Assembly (NCBI GenBank): GCA_035293985.1
Contig: DATGLS010000032.1
Span: 124,001 to 188,000, forward strand
Reading direction: 5' to 3'
DNA from: JAVDCA01 sp035293985
GTDB lineage: Bacteria; Pseudomonadota; Alphaproteobacteria; Rhizobiales; Xanthobacteraceae
Length of the DNA stretch: 64,000 nt
Position 1 is the stretch's first letter, and each line of letters opens with the position of its first letter. The position numbers were made by a program, and so were the translations under genes. The notes below the pieces were generated by a model that was not told where the DNA came from, searched no databases, and worked only from the letters and a program-made list of their open reading frames with translations. Positions 37,612-46,888 of the stretch are shown here, piece after piece.

Positions 37612-38280
37612 CTACGCCCCGTTCTTGCCGTTGCGCGCCGCCGACCGCAGGTCGATCGCGGCGAAGAATTCCGCCCGCGTCTGCGGCTGATTGCGAAACA
37701 CGCCGAGCATGCGGCTCGTCACCATGGTGACGTCGGTGCGTTTCACGCCCCGCGTCGTCATGCATTCGTGCGCGCCTTCGACCACCACGGCGACGCCGTG
37801 CGGCTTGAGCACACTGTCGACGCATGAGGCGATCTCGGCCGTGAGTCGTTCCTGCACCTGCATGCGCCGCGCATAGGCGTCGACCAGGCGGATGAGCTTG
37901 GAGATGCCGACCACGCGGTTGCGCGGCAGATAGGCGATGTGCACGCGGCCGATGATCGGCGCCATATGGTGCTCGCAATGGGAGACGAAGCGCACGTCGC
38001 GCAGGAGCACGATCTCGTCGTAGCCCGCCACTTCCTCGAAGGTGCGCTTGAGGTAGTCGCGCGGGTCCTCGTCGTAGCCGCCGAACCACTCCTCGTAGGC
38101 GCGCGCGACGCGGGCCGGCGTGCCGAGCAGGCCCTCGCGGTCGGGGTCGTCGCCGGCCCAGCGGATCAGGGTGCGCACGGCGCTTTCGGCCTCGGCACGC
38201 GAAGGCTTGTTGGCGCGTTCGCCGTCGCGCGCCGCGGCTCTCGCGGGCACACGCCGGCTCGGCTTGCTGGTCTTTCCCAT
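37612..38280 (-). CDS. folE: GTP cyclohydrolase I
   Basis: A 222-residue enzyme that converts GTP to 7,8-dihydroneopterin triphosphate, the first step of folate synthesis. Zinc and active-site motifs are SHCEHHMAPIIGRVHIAYLP, VVGISKLIRLVDAYARRMQV and QERLTAEIA. The second zinc cysteine is in GAHECMTTRGVKR. An N-terminal basic extension of about 35 residues precedes the domain. The start at 38280 begins the protein; upstream is the half repeat CCTCGCAATGACCG. The frame open to 38421 is the antisense of the neighbouring gene region. Confidence 0.96.
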   Translation of the reverse strand: MGKTSKPSRRVPARAAARDGERANKPSRAEAESAVRTLIRWAGDDPDREGLLGTPARVARAYEEWFGGYDEDPRDYLKRTFEEVAGYDEIVLLRDVRFVSHCEHHMAPIIGRVHIAYLPRNRVVGISKLIRLVDAYARRMQVQERLTAEIASCVDSVLKPHGVAVVVEGAHECMTTRGVKRTDVTMVTSRMLGVFRNQPQTRAEFFAAIDLRSAARNGKNGA

Positions 38281-38335
38281 TTCGAACCTCGCAATGACCG
38301 GACTTAGACGCTCACCAGGCCGCAGAGGTTCCCGG

Positions 38336-38992
38336 TCACGCGGGCGGCCGCGCGATGGGAGCGTCGACGTAAATCTTGTACTGCTGCGATTTCGGCCGCG
38401 CCCTGTCGGCCTCGTTGACATAGGCGATCGAGCTTCTGCCGATCAGCGCACGCGGCAGGATCATCACGCGGATGAAGCGCGTCGGCCGGTCGGCGCCTTG
38501 CGCGAACACCGGCTCGGGCCCCGATTCGAACCAGGCGCCGCCCGGTCCGTACGAGGTCGATCGCCCATGCGTATCGATGCGGATGCCGCCCTCGATCAGG
38601 CAGCGGATGCCGGGCCCCTGATGCGTGTGGAGATAGGCGCAGCCTCCTGGTGGAAATGCGACGCTGTCACCACGCAACAGGAGATCGCCCGCCGGCAGGG
38701 TGTCGAGCCCGACGGAGAGCTTCTCGCGCGAGGTGACGCCACTGCCGCGCGCCGCTCCATTCACGGCCGACGCGGATGCGAGCTCGAACCGCCAGCACGT
38801 GACGCCGGCCTTGCCCGGCGCGAGCGCGAGCGGCCCTTCGCCGAACCACGCCTCGCCGTCGCCGAACGCCGCCCCGCCGATCGTCGCCGCGCCGTGGACC
38901 ACGAAGACCATGCGGGGCATGGACGGCAAAGCCGTGTCGAGCGCGCCATCGCCCGACAGCGTGTCTTCGTAGAGGCGGAGCAAAATTGGCAT
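38336..38992 (-). CDS. Cupin-like protein of unknown function
   Basis: A 218-residue protein with two tandem cupin-like halves. The second half has the metal-site pattern AYLHTHQGPGIRCLIEGGI, with two histidines and a following turn, and GPGGAWFESGPEPVFAQG, which resembles the second cupin motif. The first half (MVFVVHGAATIGGAAFGDGE) is degenerate. No signal peptide. It precedes folE on the same strand by 55 bases but is functionally unrelated as far as I can see. Enzymatic or sensory role unknown. Confidence 0.75.
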   Translation of the reverse strand: MPILLRLYEDTLSGDGALDTALPSMPRMVFVVHGAATIGGAAFGDGEAWFGEGPLALAPGKAGVTCWRFELASASAVNGAARGSGVTSREKLSVGLDTLPAGDLLLRGDSVAFPPGGCAYLHTHQGPGIRCLIEGGIRIDTHGRSTSYGPGGAWFESGPEPVFAQGADRPTRFIRVMILPRALIGRSSIAYVNEADRARPKSQQYKIYVDAPIARPPA

Positions 38993-39189
38993 GGAAATTC
39001 GCGGATCGCGGTGGAAGGGGTTGCCAACATAGCAAGGCCGTCGCGGCCGGATAACCCCGCCCCGATGCCGCGGCCACGCAACCGTGCCATGCCCGACGCA
39101 CGCGAACGAGGACGCACCACCGCACTGAGACGGGCTGGCGATGGTTCATCCGACGAGCGGCGCCGAGCACCGCAGGAGCAGGAAGGCCC

Positions 39190-39492
39190 TCAAAGCCAGC
39201 GACGCGGCCCTTGACCGGGCTGCGTGCCCGGATCCGGGACGACGCCGCGGACCACGAGTCGATGCCAGATGAACAGCACGATCAGCGCCCCGATGATCGC
39301 GCCTATCAGCCCGGCGCCCTGGTCGAGGCGATACCAGCCGATGGCGTGACCGATCCAGGTGGCGACGAAAGCGCCGACGACGCCCAGCACCGTGGTGAGA
39401 ATGAATCCCGACGGGTTGTTCGGCCCGGGCGCCAACATGCGGGCGATGATGCCGGCCAGGAATCCGATGATGATGATCCAGAGAATGTGCAC
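39190..39492 (-). CDS. GlsB/YeaQ/YmgE family stress-response membrane protein
   Basis: A 100-residue inner-membrane protein of the transglycosylase-associated (PF04226) family. Three membrane segments each carry the characteristic small-residue motifs: IIIIGFLAGIIARMLAPGPN, TTVLGVVGAFVATWIGHAIG and GLIGAIIGALIVLFIWHRLV. Members are induced by stress in many bacteria, but their biochemical role is unproved. The start at 39492 follows GGAGATCATCC. The C-terminal tail is Pro/Gln-rich. Single gene. Confidence 0.9.
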   Translation of the reverse strand: MHILWIIIIGFLAGIIARMLAPGPNNPSGFILTTVLGVVGAFVATWIGHAIGWYRLDQGAGLIGAIIGALIVLFIWHRLVVRGVVPDPGTQPGQGPRRWL

Positions 39493-39639
39493 GGATGATC
39501 TCCATCAGTGACGTCGGTATCGCCATGCCGCGAACCGAGCAGCCCCTCCGCGCGGTTGCGGCGTGTCGAATTCGACATCGGAATCGTACACCGCATACAT
39601 GATATGGCGTCAATAGCCGCGATTCGTGCGGCCGAACGT

Positions 39640-42612
39640 TCAGTCTCTGCGCGCACCCGCCTCGCTCGCGGTGCCCACTATCCTGTCAAAGCATTTGCGC
39701 ACCCTCGCCTGCGTCTCGGCGACGTGCGCCTCGAGCGTCGCGAAATCGGGCACGTCGGCGGCGCCCGCCAGAAGCCGGAGCAGACCCGCGCCGGCGGTTT
39801 TCGGATCCAGCGGGCCCGGCAGGCAGAGGCGCAGGATCTGGGTGAGATCGTGATAGAGACGCGTCGCCGGCCGCAGCACCTCGGCGTCCTCGACCGACAG
39901 CACGCCGAGCCGGGCCGCCTTGTCGAGCACCGCCGCCGTCGAGGTGTCGAGGATGCCCGGCAGCGCGGCGGCGTGCACGAGCTGCAGATATTGCGCGATG
40001 AACTCGAGATCGATCAGCCCGCCGGCCGCGTATTTGAGGTTCCAGCGCGAGTCTTCGGGGAATTCCAGCGCGATCGCCTGGCGCATCTCCCGCACGTCGC
40101 CCGCGATCAGCTCTGCGTTGCGCGGCGTGCACAGCACGGCGCGGATCGCGGCCGCGAGCCGCGCCGCGAGCTCGGGCGGGCCGGAAACAACGCGCGCGCG
40201 GGTCAGCGCCATGTGCTCCCAGGTCCAGGCCTCGTCGCGCTGATAACTTTCGAATGAGGCAAACGACGTTGCCACCGGGCCGGAGCGGCCAGACGGCCGC
40301 AGCCGCATGTCGATATCGTAGAGCTTGCCGTAGTTGGTCTGCGCCGACATGGCGTTGACCAGCCGCTGGGTCAGGCGGGCGAAATACTGGCCGCCATGCA
40401 GGCGGCGCTCGCCGTCCGACTCGGGGTTCTCGGCGTCGAAATCATAGACCAGGATCAGGTCGAGATCGGACGAGGCCGTCATCTCGCGCCCGCCCAGCTT
40501 GCCGAGCGCGACCACCGCACTCGCCTGCCCGCGCAGCCGCCCATAGAGCGCGGCGAACTCGCTCGCCACCGCCCCGTGCATGGCGCGGATGATCACGTCG
40601 GCGAGCCCCGCAAAGGCCTCCCCGGCCTGCCGCGCCGACACGGTGCCGGAGAGGATGCGCGTGCCGATCAGGAACATGTGCTCCTGCCCGAACAGGCGCA
40701 CGCGGTCGAGAAAATCCTCGTATGAAGCCGACTCGCCGAGCGATTCATTGAGCCGCACCGCCAGCTGTTTCGCGTCCGGCAGCGTGCCGAAGAAGGCCGG
40801 GTCGAGCACCGCATCGATCACCTGCGGCTGCTGCGCGAGCGTATCGGCGAGCCGCGGCGCGGTGCCGAGCAGCAGGGCCACGACCGAGACCAAGGTTGGA
40901 TTCTCGCGCAGCAGCGACAGCAGGCGCACGCCGCCGTGCAGACTGGCGAGGAAGCGGTCGAAGGCGACGACGGCGGCATCCGGATTGTCGGAGCGCGCGA
41001 ACTGGTCGATCACGAGCGGCACGAGGTCGGCCATGAGCCCGCGCGCGACCTCGCCGCGCAGCGCGCGCGGGGCCCCGGAGAGCCAGCGGCGCACTGATGC
41101 GGCGGCCTCGACGGGACGGCGAAAGCCCATGCGCGCGAGCTTGTCGAGGGTCTCGCGGCCATCGACGTCGGCACTGAAGGCGAGGCCGCGACGTGCGGCG
41201 GCCTGCGCCGGCGCGTTCTCGAACAGCGCCGCATAGTGCCGCTGCACGACGGTCAATTGCGCAACCAAAGCGGCCGCGAAGGCGTCGCGATCGGGAAAGC
41301 CGAGAAACCGAGCGAAGCGGTCGACGCCGGCGCGGTCGGCCGGCAACCTGTGGGTCTGCTCGTCGGCGACCATCTGGAGGCGGTGCTCGACCTCGCGCAG
41401 GAAACGATAGGCCGCCTCGAGCTCCGCCCGCGCCGCCTCGTCGATGAAGCCGCGCTCGGCCAGCGCCCGCAACGTCGCCAGGGTCTCGCGGCCGCGCAGC
41501 GCCGGGTTGCGGCCGCCCGCGATCAATTGCTGGGTCTGCGCGAAGAACTCGATCTCGCGGATGCCACCGCGGCCGAGCTTGATGTTGTGACCTTCGACCG
41601 CGATCTCGCCATGACCACGGAAGGCGTGGATCTGGCTCTTCATCGCGTGCACGTCGGCGACCGCCGCATAGTCGAGGTGCTTGCGCCACACGAACGGCGC
41701 CAGCGCCTTGAGCACCGCGTCGCCGACCGCGATGTCGCCGGCGCAGGGCCGTGCCTTGATCATGGCGGCGCGCTCCCAGTTCTGGCCGGCGCGCTCGTAG
41801 TAGTCGAGCGCGGCCGGCACCGAGATCGCGATCTGGGTCGAAGCCGGATCAGGCCGCAGCCGCACGTCGACGCGAAAGACGTAACCGTCCGGCGTGCGCT
41901 GCTGCAGCAGACGGATGAGGTCGCGGGTGAGCCGGATGTAGAGCGGACCGGGTTCGCTGTCGGCCGGCAAAGCGGGCGCGGCCGGATCGTAGAACACGAT
42001 CAGGTCGATATCACTCGAGTAGTTGAGCTCGTGCGCCCCCATCTTGCCCATGGCCAGCGCCACGTAGCCCGAGCCGGCCGCGGGGCGCTTGCGATCAGGC
42101 GGCGCGAGCCGGCCCGCGCGCGCGGCGCCGGCGAGCAGATAGTCGACCGCGGTCGCGACCGCCGTATCGGCGACGTCGGTGAGCGCGCGCACGACGCGCA
42201 TCACGTCCCAGACGCCGCCGATGTCGGCGAGCGCGATCAGCAAGGCCGCTTCCGCCTTCATGTGGCGCAGCAGCCGCATCGCCTCGCCATCGCTTTCGGC
42301 CCTCGCCATGGCGTCCGCCGTGCCCGCCAAGAGGGCGGCGAGGTGCGTGTCGGGATCGGATTGCAGCAGGTGCAGGAGACGTTCGCCGCCACGGGCCGCA
42401 AGGTCCCACAGATAGGGAGAGCCGTCCGCAATACCGTCGATCAGCGCCCGCGCGGCGGGCACGGTTGCGACCAGCGGCGCGACCACGGCGCCTTCCGGCG
42501 TCGCGAGCCAATCGGCAACACGGGCGAGCGAAGTAACAGGGTCCGAGAGGAGTGGAGCACGGGTCAGCCGACGCGCGAGCGCGCGCGGCGGCAAGTCGTG
42601 CCCCCTGGTCAT
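39640..42612 (-). CDS. glnE: Bifunctional glutamine synthetase adenylyltransferase/deadenylyltransferase
   Basis: A 990-residue enzyme that adds AMP to, or removes it from, glutamine synthetase in response to PII and glutamine. It has two nucleotidyltransferase domains. The N-terminal deadenylylase has ALGKMG-like MGKMGAHELNYSSDIDLIVF, and the C-terminal adenylylase has ALGKLGGREMTASSDLDLIL; both keep the two catalytic aspartates. Glu-tRNA-like helical regulatory segments lie between. ATG 42612 is chosen; an in-frame TTG at 42621 overlapping the kinase stop is possible. Last gene of the ccm-degP-two-component-glnE run. Confidence 0.96.
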   Translation of the reverse strand: MTRGHDLPPRALARRLTRAPLLSDPVTSLARVADWLATPEGAVVAPLVATVPAARALIDGIADGSPYLWDLAARGGERLLHLLQSDPDTHLAALLAGTADAMARAESDGEAMRLLRHMKAEAALLIALADIGGVWDVMRVVRALTDVADTAVATAVDYLLAGAARAGRLAPPDRKRPAAGSGYVALAMGKMGAHELNYSSDIDLIVFYDPAAPALPADSEPGPLYIRLTRDLIRLLQQRTPDGYVFRVDVRLRPDPASTQIAISVPAALDYYERAGQNWERAAMIKARPCAGDIAVGDAVLKALAPFVWRKHLDYAAVADVHAMKSQIHAFRGHGEIAVEGHNIKLGRGGIREIEFFAQTQQLIAGGRNPALRGRETLATLRALAERGFIDEAARAELEAAYRFLREVEHRLQMVADEQTHRLPADRAGVDRFARFLGFPDRDAFAAALVAQLTVVQRHYAALFENAPAQAAARRGLAFSADVDGRETLDKLARMGFRRPVEAAASVRRWLSGAPRALRGEVARGLMADLVPLVIDQFARSDNPDAAVVAFDRFLASLHGGVRLLSLLRENPTLVSVVALLLGTAPRLADTLAQQPQVIDAVLDPAFFGTLPDAKQLAVRLNESLGESASYEDFLDRVRLFGQEHMFLIGTRILSGTVSARQAGEAFAGLADVIIRAMHGAVASEFAALYGRLRGQASAVVALGKLGGREMTASSDLDLILVYDFDAENPESDGERRLHGGQYFARLTQRLVNAMSAQTNYGKLYDIDMRLRPSGRSGPVATSFASFESYQRDEAWTWEHMALTRARVVSGPPELAARLAAAIRAVLCTPRNAELIAGDVREMRQAIALEFPEDSRWNLKYAAGGLIDLEFIAQYLQLVHAAALPGILDTSTAAVLDKAARLGVLSVEDAEVLRPATRLYHDLTQILRLCLPGPLDPKTAGAGLLRLLAGAADVPDFATLEAHVAETQARVRKCFDRIVGTASEAGARRD

Positions 42613-42617
42613 GCGCG

Positions 42618-44093
42618 TCAACCTGAGGTCTGCGCTCCTACGCGCGGCAGCAGAATCATTGCCTTGAGGCCGGGCTCGTTGTCGTCGAGCTTGAGCTCGC
42701 CATGGTGCAGATGCGCGACCGCCGAGGCAAGGCTCAACCCGAGCCCCGAGCCCGGCTGCGAGCGGCTCTGCTCGAGCCGCACGAAGCGCTCCACCGCGTG
42801 CGCGCGTGCATCGATCGGGATACCCGGCCCGCTGTCGGCGACGATGAGCACCACGCGATCGCCGTCATTGCGCGCCGTCATCGTTATGGTCGGCGTCGCG
42901 GCGGTATCGACCGCGGAAGGTGCGACGGCCCGCGGCGCCACGTCACCGGCGATTGCAAGCACCGCCTCGGCCCGGGCCGGCGCCGGCGCCGCATATTTGA
43001 TGGCGTTGTCGACGAGGTTGGCGAGCGCCTGGCTGATCAGCTCGCGATGTCCATGCACCAGCGCCGGCACCGGCGCGTCGACCACGAGATGGAGGCCCTT
43101 CTCCTCCGCGAGCGGCTCGTAGAGCTCGGCGACCCCGCTCACGATCTCGGCGGCGTCGAGGTCGACCATGTTGCGCCCCGCCTCGCCCGACTCGGCGCGC
43201 GCGATCATCAACAGCGCGTCGAAGGTCCGGATCAGCCCTTCCGATTCCTCGATCGTCGCGTCGAGGGCGGCGCGATAATCGCTGTCGCTGCGCGCGTTGC
43301 GCAGCGCCGCCTCGCAGCGGTTGCGCAGCCGCGTCAGCGGCGTCTTGAGGTCATGGGCGACGTTGTCGGACACCTCCTTGAAGCCGCGCATCAGCGACTC
43401 GATGCGATCGAGCATCACGTTGAAGTTGAGCGCGAGCCGGTCGATTTCGTCGCCGGTGCCGGCGACCGGCAGCCGCCCGGACAGATCCCCGGCCGAGATG
43501 GTCTGCGCCTTCTCGGTGATGGCGTCGACCCGGCGCAGGATGTGGCGGCTGACGAAGAAGCCGCCGCCGAGGCCGAGCACCACGACGGCAAGGATCGACC
43601 AGCGCCCCGCCGTGATGATGATGTCGTAGACGCGCTGGCGCTCCTCGATGTCGCGGCCGACCAGGAGATGGAAGCCGCCCGGCAGCTCGGAGACCAGCAC
43701 CAGGGCGCGGTGCTCGTTGCCCTCGGTCTGGTCGAGCCGCTGGTAGGAGGTCTCGACCCAGCCGGTCTGGGTCAGGATTCCGGCATCGAGCGACGCGACA
43801 TTGCCGGCGAGCCCCTGCCCGAGCGGGGTTGCGACGAGGTAAAGGCTCGAGCCGGGCCGGCGCGAGCGCAACTCGATGATCGCCGCAAGCCGGCCGATGC
43901 CGCCGCGCTCGTACTGCTCGTTGAGGCCCGCCACCTCGCGATTGACGGTCGCCGTGATCTCCTCGGTGATCAGCCGCCGCGCGTTGAGCGCGAGGAAGAA
44001 CAGGAGCAGGGCCGCGAACAGCGCGAACAGCGCCAGATAGACGAGCGTGAGGCGAAACGCCGTGGTGCGAAGAAGCTTACCGAGCGCCGTCAC
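42618..44093 (-). CDS. HAMP-domain sensor histidine kinase
   Basis: A 491-residue kinase. Membrane segments at 13-37 and 163-185 enclose a periplasmic sensor of about 125 residues. HAMP is at 183-236 and HisKA contains VSDNVAHDLKTPLTRLRN (H247). The HATPase domain has NLVDNAIKYAAPAPARAEAV, ADSGPGIPIDARAHAVE and GSGLGLSLASAVAHLH. About 25 extra residues rich in Ala/Val/Thr are inserted in the ATP domain (APRAVAPSAVDTAATP). The first 17 bases overlap the response-regulator gene and the end abuts glnE, so the three are probably co-transcribed. Signal unknown; proximity to degP suggests envelope stress. Confidence 0.92.
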   Translation of the reverse strand: MTALGKLLRTTAFRLTLVYLALFALFAALLLFFLALNARRLITEEITATVNREVAGLNEQYERGGIGRLAAIIELRSRRPGSSLYLVATPLGQGLAGNVASLDAGILTQTGWVETSYQRLDQTEGNEHRALVLVSELPGGFHLLVGRDIEERQRVYDIIITAGRWSILAVVVLGLGGGFFVSRHILRRVDAITEKAQTISAGDLSGRLPVAGTGDEIDRLALNFNVMLDRIESLMRGFKEVSDNVAHDLKTPLTRLRNRCEAALRNARSDSDYRAALDATIEESEGLIRTFDALLMIARAESGEAGRNMVDLDAAEIVSGVAELYEPLAEEKGLHLVVDAPVPALVHGHRELISQALANLVDNAIKYAAPAPARAEAVLAIAGDVAPRAVAPSAVDTAATPTITMTARNDGDRVVLIVADSGPGIPIDARAHAVERFVRLEQSRSQPGSGLGLSLASAVAHLHHGELKLDDNEPGLKAMILLPRVGAQTSG

Positions 44094-44754
44094 GGATCAT
44101 GTATCCGGCGCCACGAATTGTATGGAGGAGCGGCGACGCGAACCCCTTGTCGACCTTCGAGCGCAAACGGGAGATGTGCACGTCGATGACGTTGGTCTGC
44201 GGGTCGAAGTGATAGTCCCACACGTTCTCGAGCAGCATGGTGCGGGTGACGACCTGGCCGGCGTGCTTCATGAGGTATTCGAGCAGGCGGAACTCGCGCG
44301 GCTGCAGCAGGATCTCGTCCTTGCCGCGGGTGACGCGATGCGACAGGCGGTCGAGCTCGAGGTCGGCGACGCGATAGACCGTCTCCTCGCGCCCGCCGCG
44401 CCGGCGCGCCAGCACCTCGAGCCGCGCCAGCAGCTCGGCGAACGAATACGGCTTGACCAGGTAATCGTCGCCGCCGGCGCGCAGGCCCTTCACCCGGTCA
44501 TCGACCTGGCCGAGCGCCGAGAGGATCAGCGCGGGCGTCGCGATGCCCTTGTCGCGCAGCGCGCCGATGACCGAGAGGCCGTCGCGCTTGGGCAGCATGC
44601 GGTCGACGATCAGCACGTCGTAGCCGCCGTCGGCGGCGAGCGCGAAGCCCTCCTCGCCGTCCGCCGCATGCTCGGCCACGTGGCCGACCTCGCGAAACGC
44701 CTTGACCAGGTAGTCGGCTGCGTCGCGATCGTCTTCGATGATCAGCAGTCGCAT
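44077..44754 (-). CDS. OmpR-family response regulator
   Basis: A 225-residue regulator. The receiver (1-115) has MRLLIIEDDRDAADYL, the phospho-acceptor in VLIVDRMLPKRDG (D51 region) and the switch lysine in DYLVKPYSFAEL. The winged-helix effector (125-220) contains LLQPREFRLLEYLMKHAGQV, VIDVHISRLRSKVDKGF and TIRGAGYMI. The start at 44754 gives the normal N-terminus; an ATG at 44778 is an alternative. Paired with the overlapping histidine kinase. Targets unknown, with degP upstream a reasonable candidate. Confidence 0.93.
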   Translation of the reverse strand: MRLLIIEDDRDAADYLVKAFREVGHVAEHAADGEEGFALAADGGYDVLIVDRMLPKRDGLSVIGALRDKGIATPALILSALGQVDDRVKGLRAGGDDYLVKPYSFAELLARLEVLARRRGGREETVYRVADLELDRLSHRVTRGKDEILLQPREFRLLEYLMKHAGQVVTRTMLLENVWDYHFDPQTNVIDVHISRLRSKVDKGFASPLLHTIRGAGYMIRDGAR

Positions 44755-44847
44755 CTTCGTCGAACCGTTGGGCGCCATCGGGTCCCGGGCGCCCGCGTCA
44801 CAGATATATAGACAATTGCGGCCCCGCGGCAGCCGGAACAAGCGAAA

Positions 44848-45145
44848 GGGGCGGCAGGAGATCCCGCCGCCCCTTCGACCGCCTTGGCCTCGGCGGGGGC
44901 GATGGATGCCGAGACCACGGGGTTCTTGTCGCTTCCCGGCGGACGACCCGGGCCGTGAACGCTGAGGCCGGCCCGGTCATCTGCGAATAACGGGGGACGG
45001 GCGCTACGCCCGTCCCCTTGGGGCTCACCCTGCCGGCGGGGGCGACGGAAGCCGACACAGCGACCCACTTCGAATTTGGCGGGGACGGGTCTTGCGACCC
45101 GCCCCCCGGGTTCGTTCCGCTGGCGGGGGCGACGGTTGCCAACGG
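44848..45145. repeat. Three-module GC-rich hairpin array between degP and the regulator gene
   Basis: Three diverged modules follow each other. Each has a GC-rich hairpin: 44848-44873; GGGGACGGGC (44993-45002) with GCCCGTCCCC (45008-45017), a perfect 10-bp stem; and about 45078-45106. Each hairpin is followed by a GGCGGGGGCGAYGG word (44892, 45035 and 45121). The array lies in the 442-base gap between degP and the response-regulator gene on the same strand. It may end degP transcription. Nothing coding is seen here. Confidence 0.65.
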
Positions 45146-45196
45146 TACGCCCCATCTCGTCAGAGCCTGATCCGAACCCGGATCACGCTCCGTAAC

Positions 45197-46711
45197 TCAC
45201 GCATTCCCGAGCGGCACCGCGACGAAGTGCGTGCCCTGATCCGATTTAACCCGCATCAGCACGGTGTGCTTGCCGCCGGCCTTTGCGTCCTCGATGGCGC
45301 GGCGCACGTCCGATGGCGCGTTGACGGTCTCGCCGCCCACATCGAGGATGACGTCACCGGTCCTGAAGCCTTGCGCCGCCGCGGCGCCATCCGGATCGAC
45401 CTGGGTCACGACCACGCCCTGCGTGCCGGCGCCGCTCACATTCGCGGCGGGCGCGAGGGAGAGCCCGAGGCGCGGAATGTTCGTGCCCTGATCCGAGTTG
45501 TGGTCCTGGTCGGTCTTGCGGGCCGTGACCTCCTTCGGCAACTCGCCCAGCGTCATCGACAGCTGCTCTTCCTTGCCGTTGCGGAACACGCCGATCTTGA
45601 CGGCGGTGCCGGGCGCCATGGCACTGATGCGGCGCGCGAGCGTGCGCGCATCCGGAACCGGGCGGCCATCGAGCGAGACGATCACGTCGCCCGACTTGAT
45701 GCCGGCCTTGGCGGCGGGGCTGTGCTCCTGCGGCTCGGCGACGAGCGCGCCGTGCGGATCCTTCATGCCGAGGCTGTCGGCGATATCGGCGGTCACCGGC
45801 TGGATCTGCACGCCGATCCACCCGCGCGTGACCTTGCCGTTCTCGCGCAGCTGATTGATCACCGTCTTCACGGTCTCGGACGGGATCGCGAAGGCGATGC
45901 CGACCGAGCCGCCGGACGGCGAGAAGATCGCCGTGTTGACGCCGATCACCCGGCCGTCGACGTCGAAGGCGGGACCGCCCGAGTTGCCCTTGTTGACGGG
46001 CGCGTCGATCTGGATGAAGTCGTCATAGGGGCCGGCGCCGATGTCGCGGCCACGCGCCGACACGATGCCGGCCGTCACCGTGCCGCCGAGGCCGAACGGA
46101 TTGCCGACAGCGAGCACCCAGTCGCCGATGCGCGGCGTCTGATCGGCGAGCTGCACGAACGGGAAGTTGTCACCGTCGACCTTGATCAGCGCCAGATCCG
46201 TGCGCGGGTCGGTGCCGATCACCTTGGCGTTGTGGGTCTTGCCGTCATCGGTCGTGACCTCGACGCTCGCGGCCTTGGCGACCACGTGATTGTTGGTTAC
46301 CGCATAGCCGTCGGCCGAGATGAAGAAGCCGGAGCCCTGGCCAGTGGCGAACTGGTGACGCGGAAACTGGTCGCGCAGATCGGGAGGGCCGTTCTCGCCG
46401 AAGCGGCGGAAGAAGAAGCGGAATGGCGAGCTGGGGCCGAACGGATTGTCCTCGTCGCCGAGGCCGGAGGACTGCGCGCCAACGTCCATCTTCACACGCA
46501 CCGAGATCACCGCCGGCTTCACCTTGGCGACGATGTCGGCGAAGCCGACAGGGCGCTGCGGGGTCGGCGCGGTCTCGGCATTGGCGAACGAGGTGATCGC
46601 CGGGTCAAAGCCCGGACCGACGAACACGAGGGCCGCGCCGAGGGCAGCCGCGCTCGCGAGGAGTGCGAGGCGTCGCCCGAAGAGGAGGCGCTGGCGGGGA
46701 ACGCTCGACAT
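45197..46711 (-). CDS. degP: Do/DegP-family periplasmic serine endopeptidase
   Basis: A 504-residue envelope protease and chaperone. An N-terminal membrane/signal segment (about 15-35) is followed by the trypsin-like domain: histidine in YAVTNNHVV (H142), aspartate in DPRTDLALIKV (D172) and serine in VNKGNSGGPAFD (S244). PDZ1 begins near GWIGVQIQPVTADIADSLG and PDZ2 near PRLGLSLAPAANVSGAGTQG. The start at 46711 is an ATG; an in-frame TTG at 46732 is possible. It sits between cytochrome c maturation genes and a two-component system that may control it. Confidence 0.94.
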   Translation of the reverse strand: MSSVPRQRLLFGRRLALLASAAALGAALVFVGPGFDPAITSFANAETAPTPQRPVGFADIVAKVKPAVISVRVKMDVGAQSSGLGDEDNPFGPSSPFRFFFRRFGENGPPDLRDQFPRHQFATGQGSGFFISADGYAVTNNHVVAKAASVEVTTDDGKTHNAKVIGTDPRTDLALIKVDGDNFPFVQLADQTPRIGDWVLAVGNPFGLGGTVTAGIVSARGRDIGAGPYDDFIQIDAPVNKGNSGGPAFDVDGRVIGVNTAIFSPSGGSVGIAFAIPSETVKTVINQLRENGKVTRGWIGVQIQPVTADIADSLGMKDPHGALVAEPQEHSPAAKAGIKSGDVIVSLDGRPVPDARTLARRISAMAPGTAVKIGVFRNGKEEQLSMTLGELPKEVTARKTDQDHNSDQGTNIPRLGLSLAPAANVSGAGTQGVVVTQVDPDGAAAAQGFRTGDVILDVGGETVNAPSDVRRAIEDAKAGGKHTVLMRVKSDQGTHFVAVPLGNA

Positions 46712-46824
46712 CAGCGGTTGGCTCCATTGCAACGAGGAGGCGCGTGCGCGCCGTTTCGTCAGGCAGAATGGAAATCCGCGCCTTTCCGCATCATGACCGC
46801 CGAATTAACAGTTTGTAACCTTGA

Positions 46825-46846
46825 GCAACTAATGAAAAATAGTTGC
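46825..46846. promoter_or_regulatory. Inverted repeat upstream of degP
   Basis: GCAACTA (46825-46831) and TAGTTGC (46840-46846) form a 7-bp perfect dyad around ATGAAAAA, in an AT-rich patch between ccmH and degP. It could be an operator for the degP promoter or the end of the ccm transcript. There is no T run in the right place for an intrinsic terminator. Confidence 0.4.
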
Positions 46847-46888
46847 GGATCAATCCCTTAAAGGAAAAAGCCGCGCCGCGGGTTGAGC

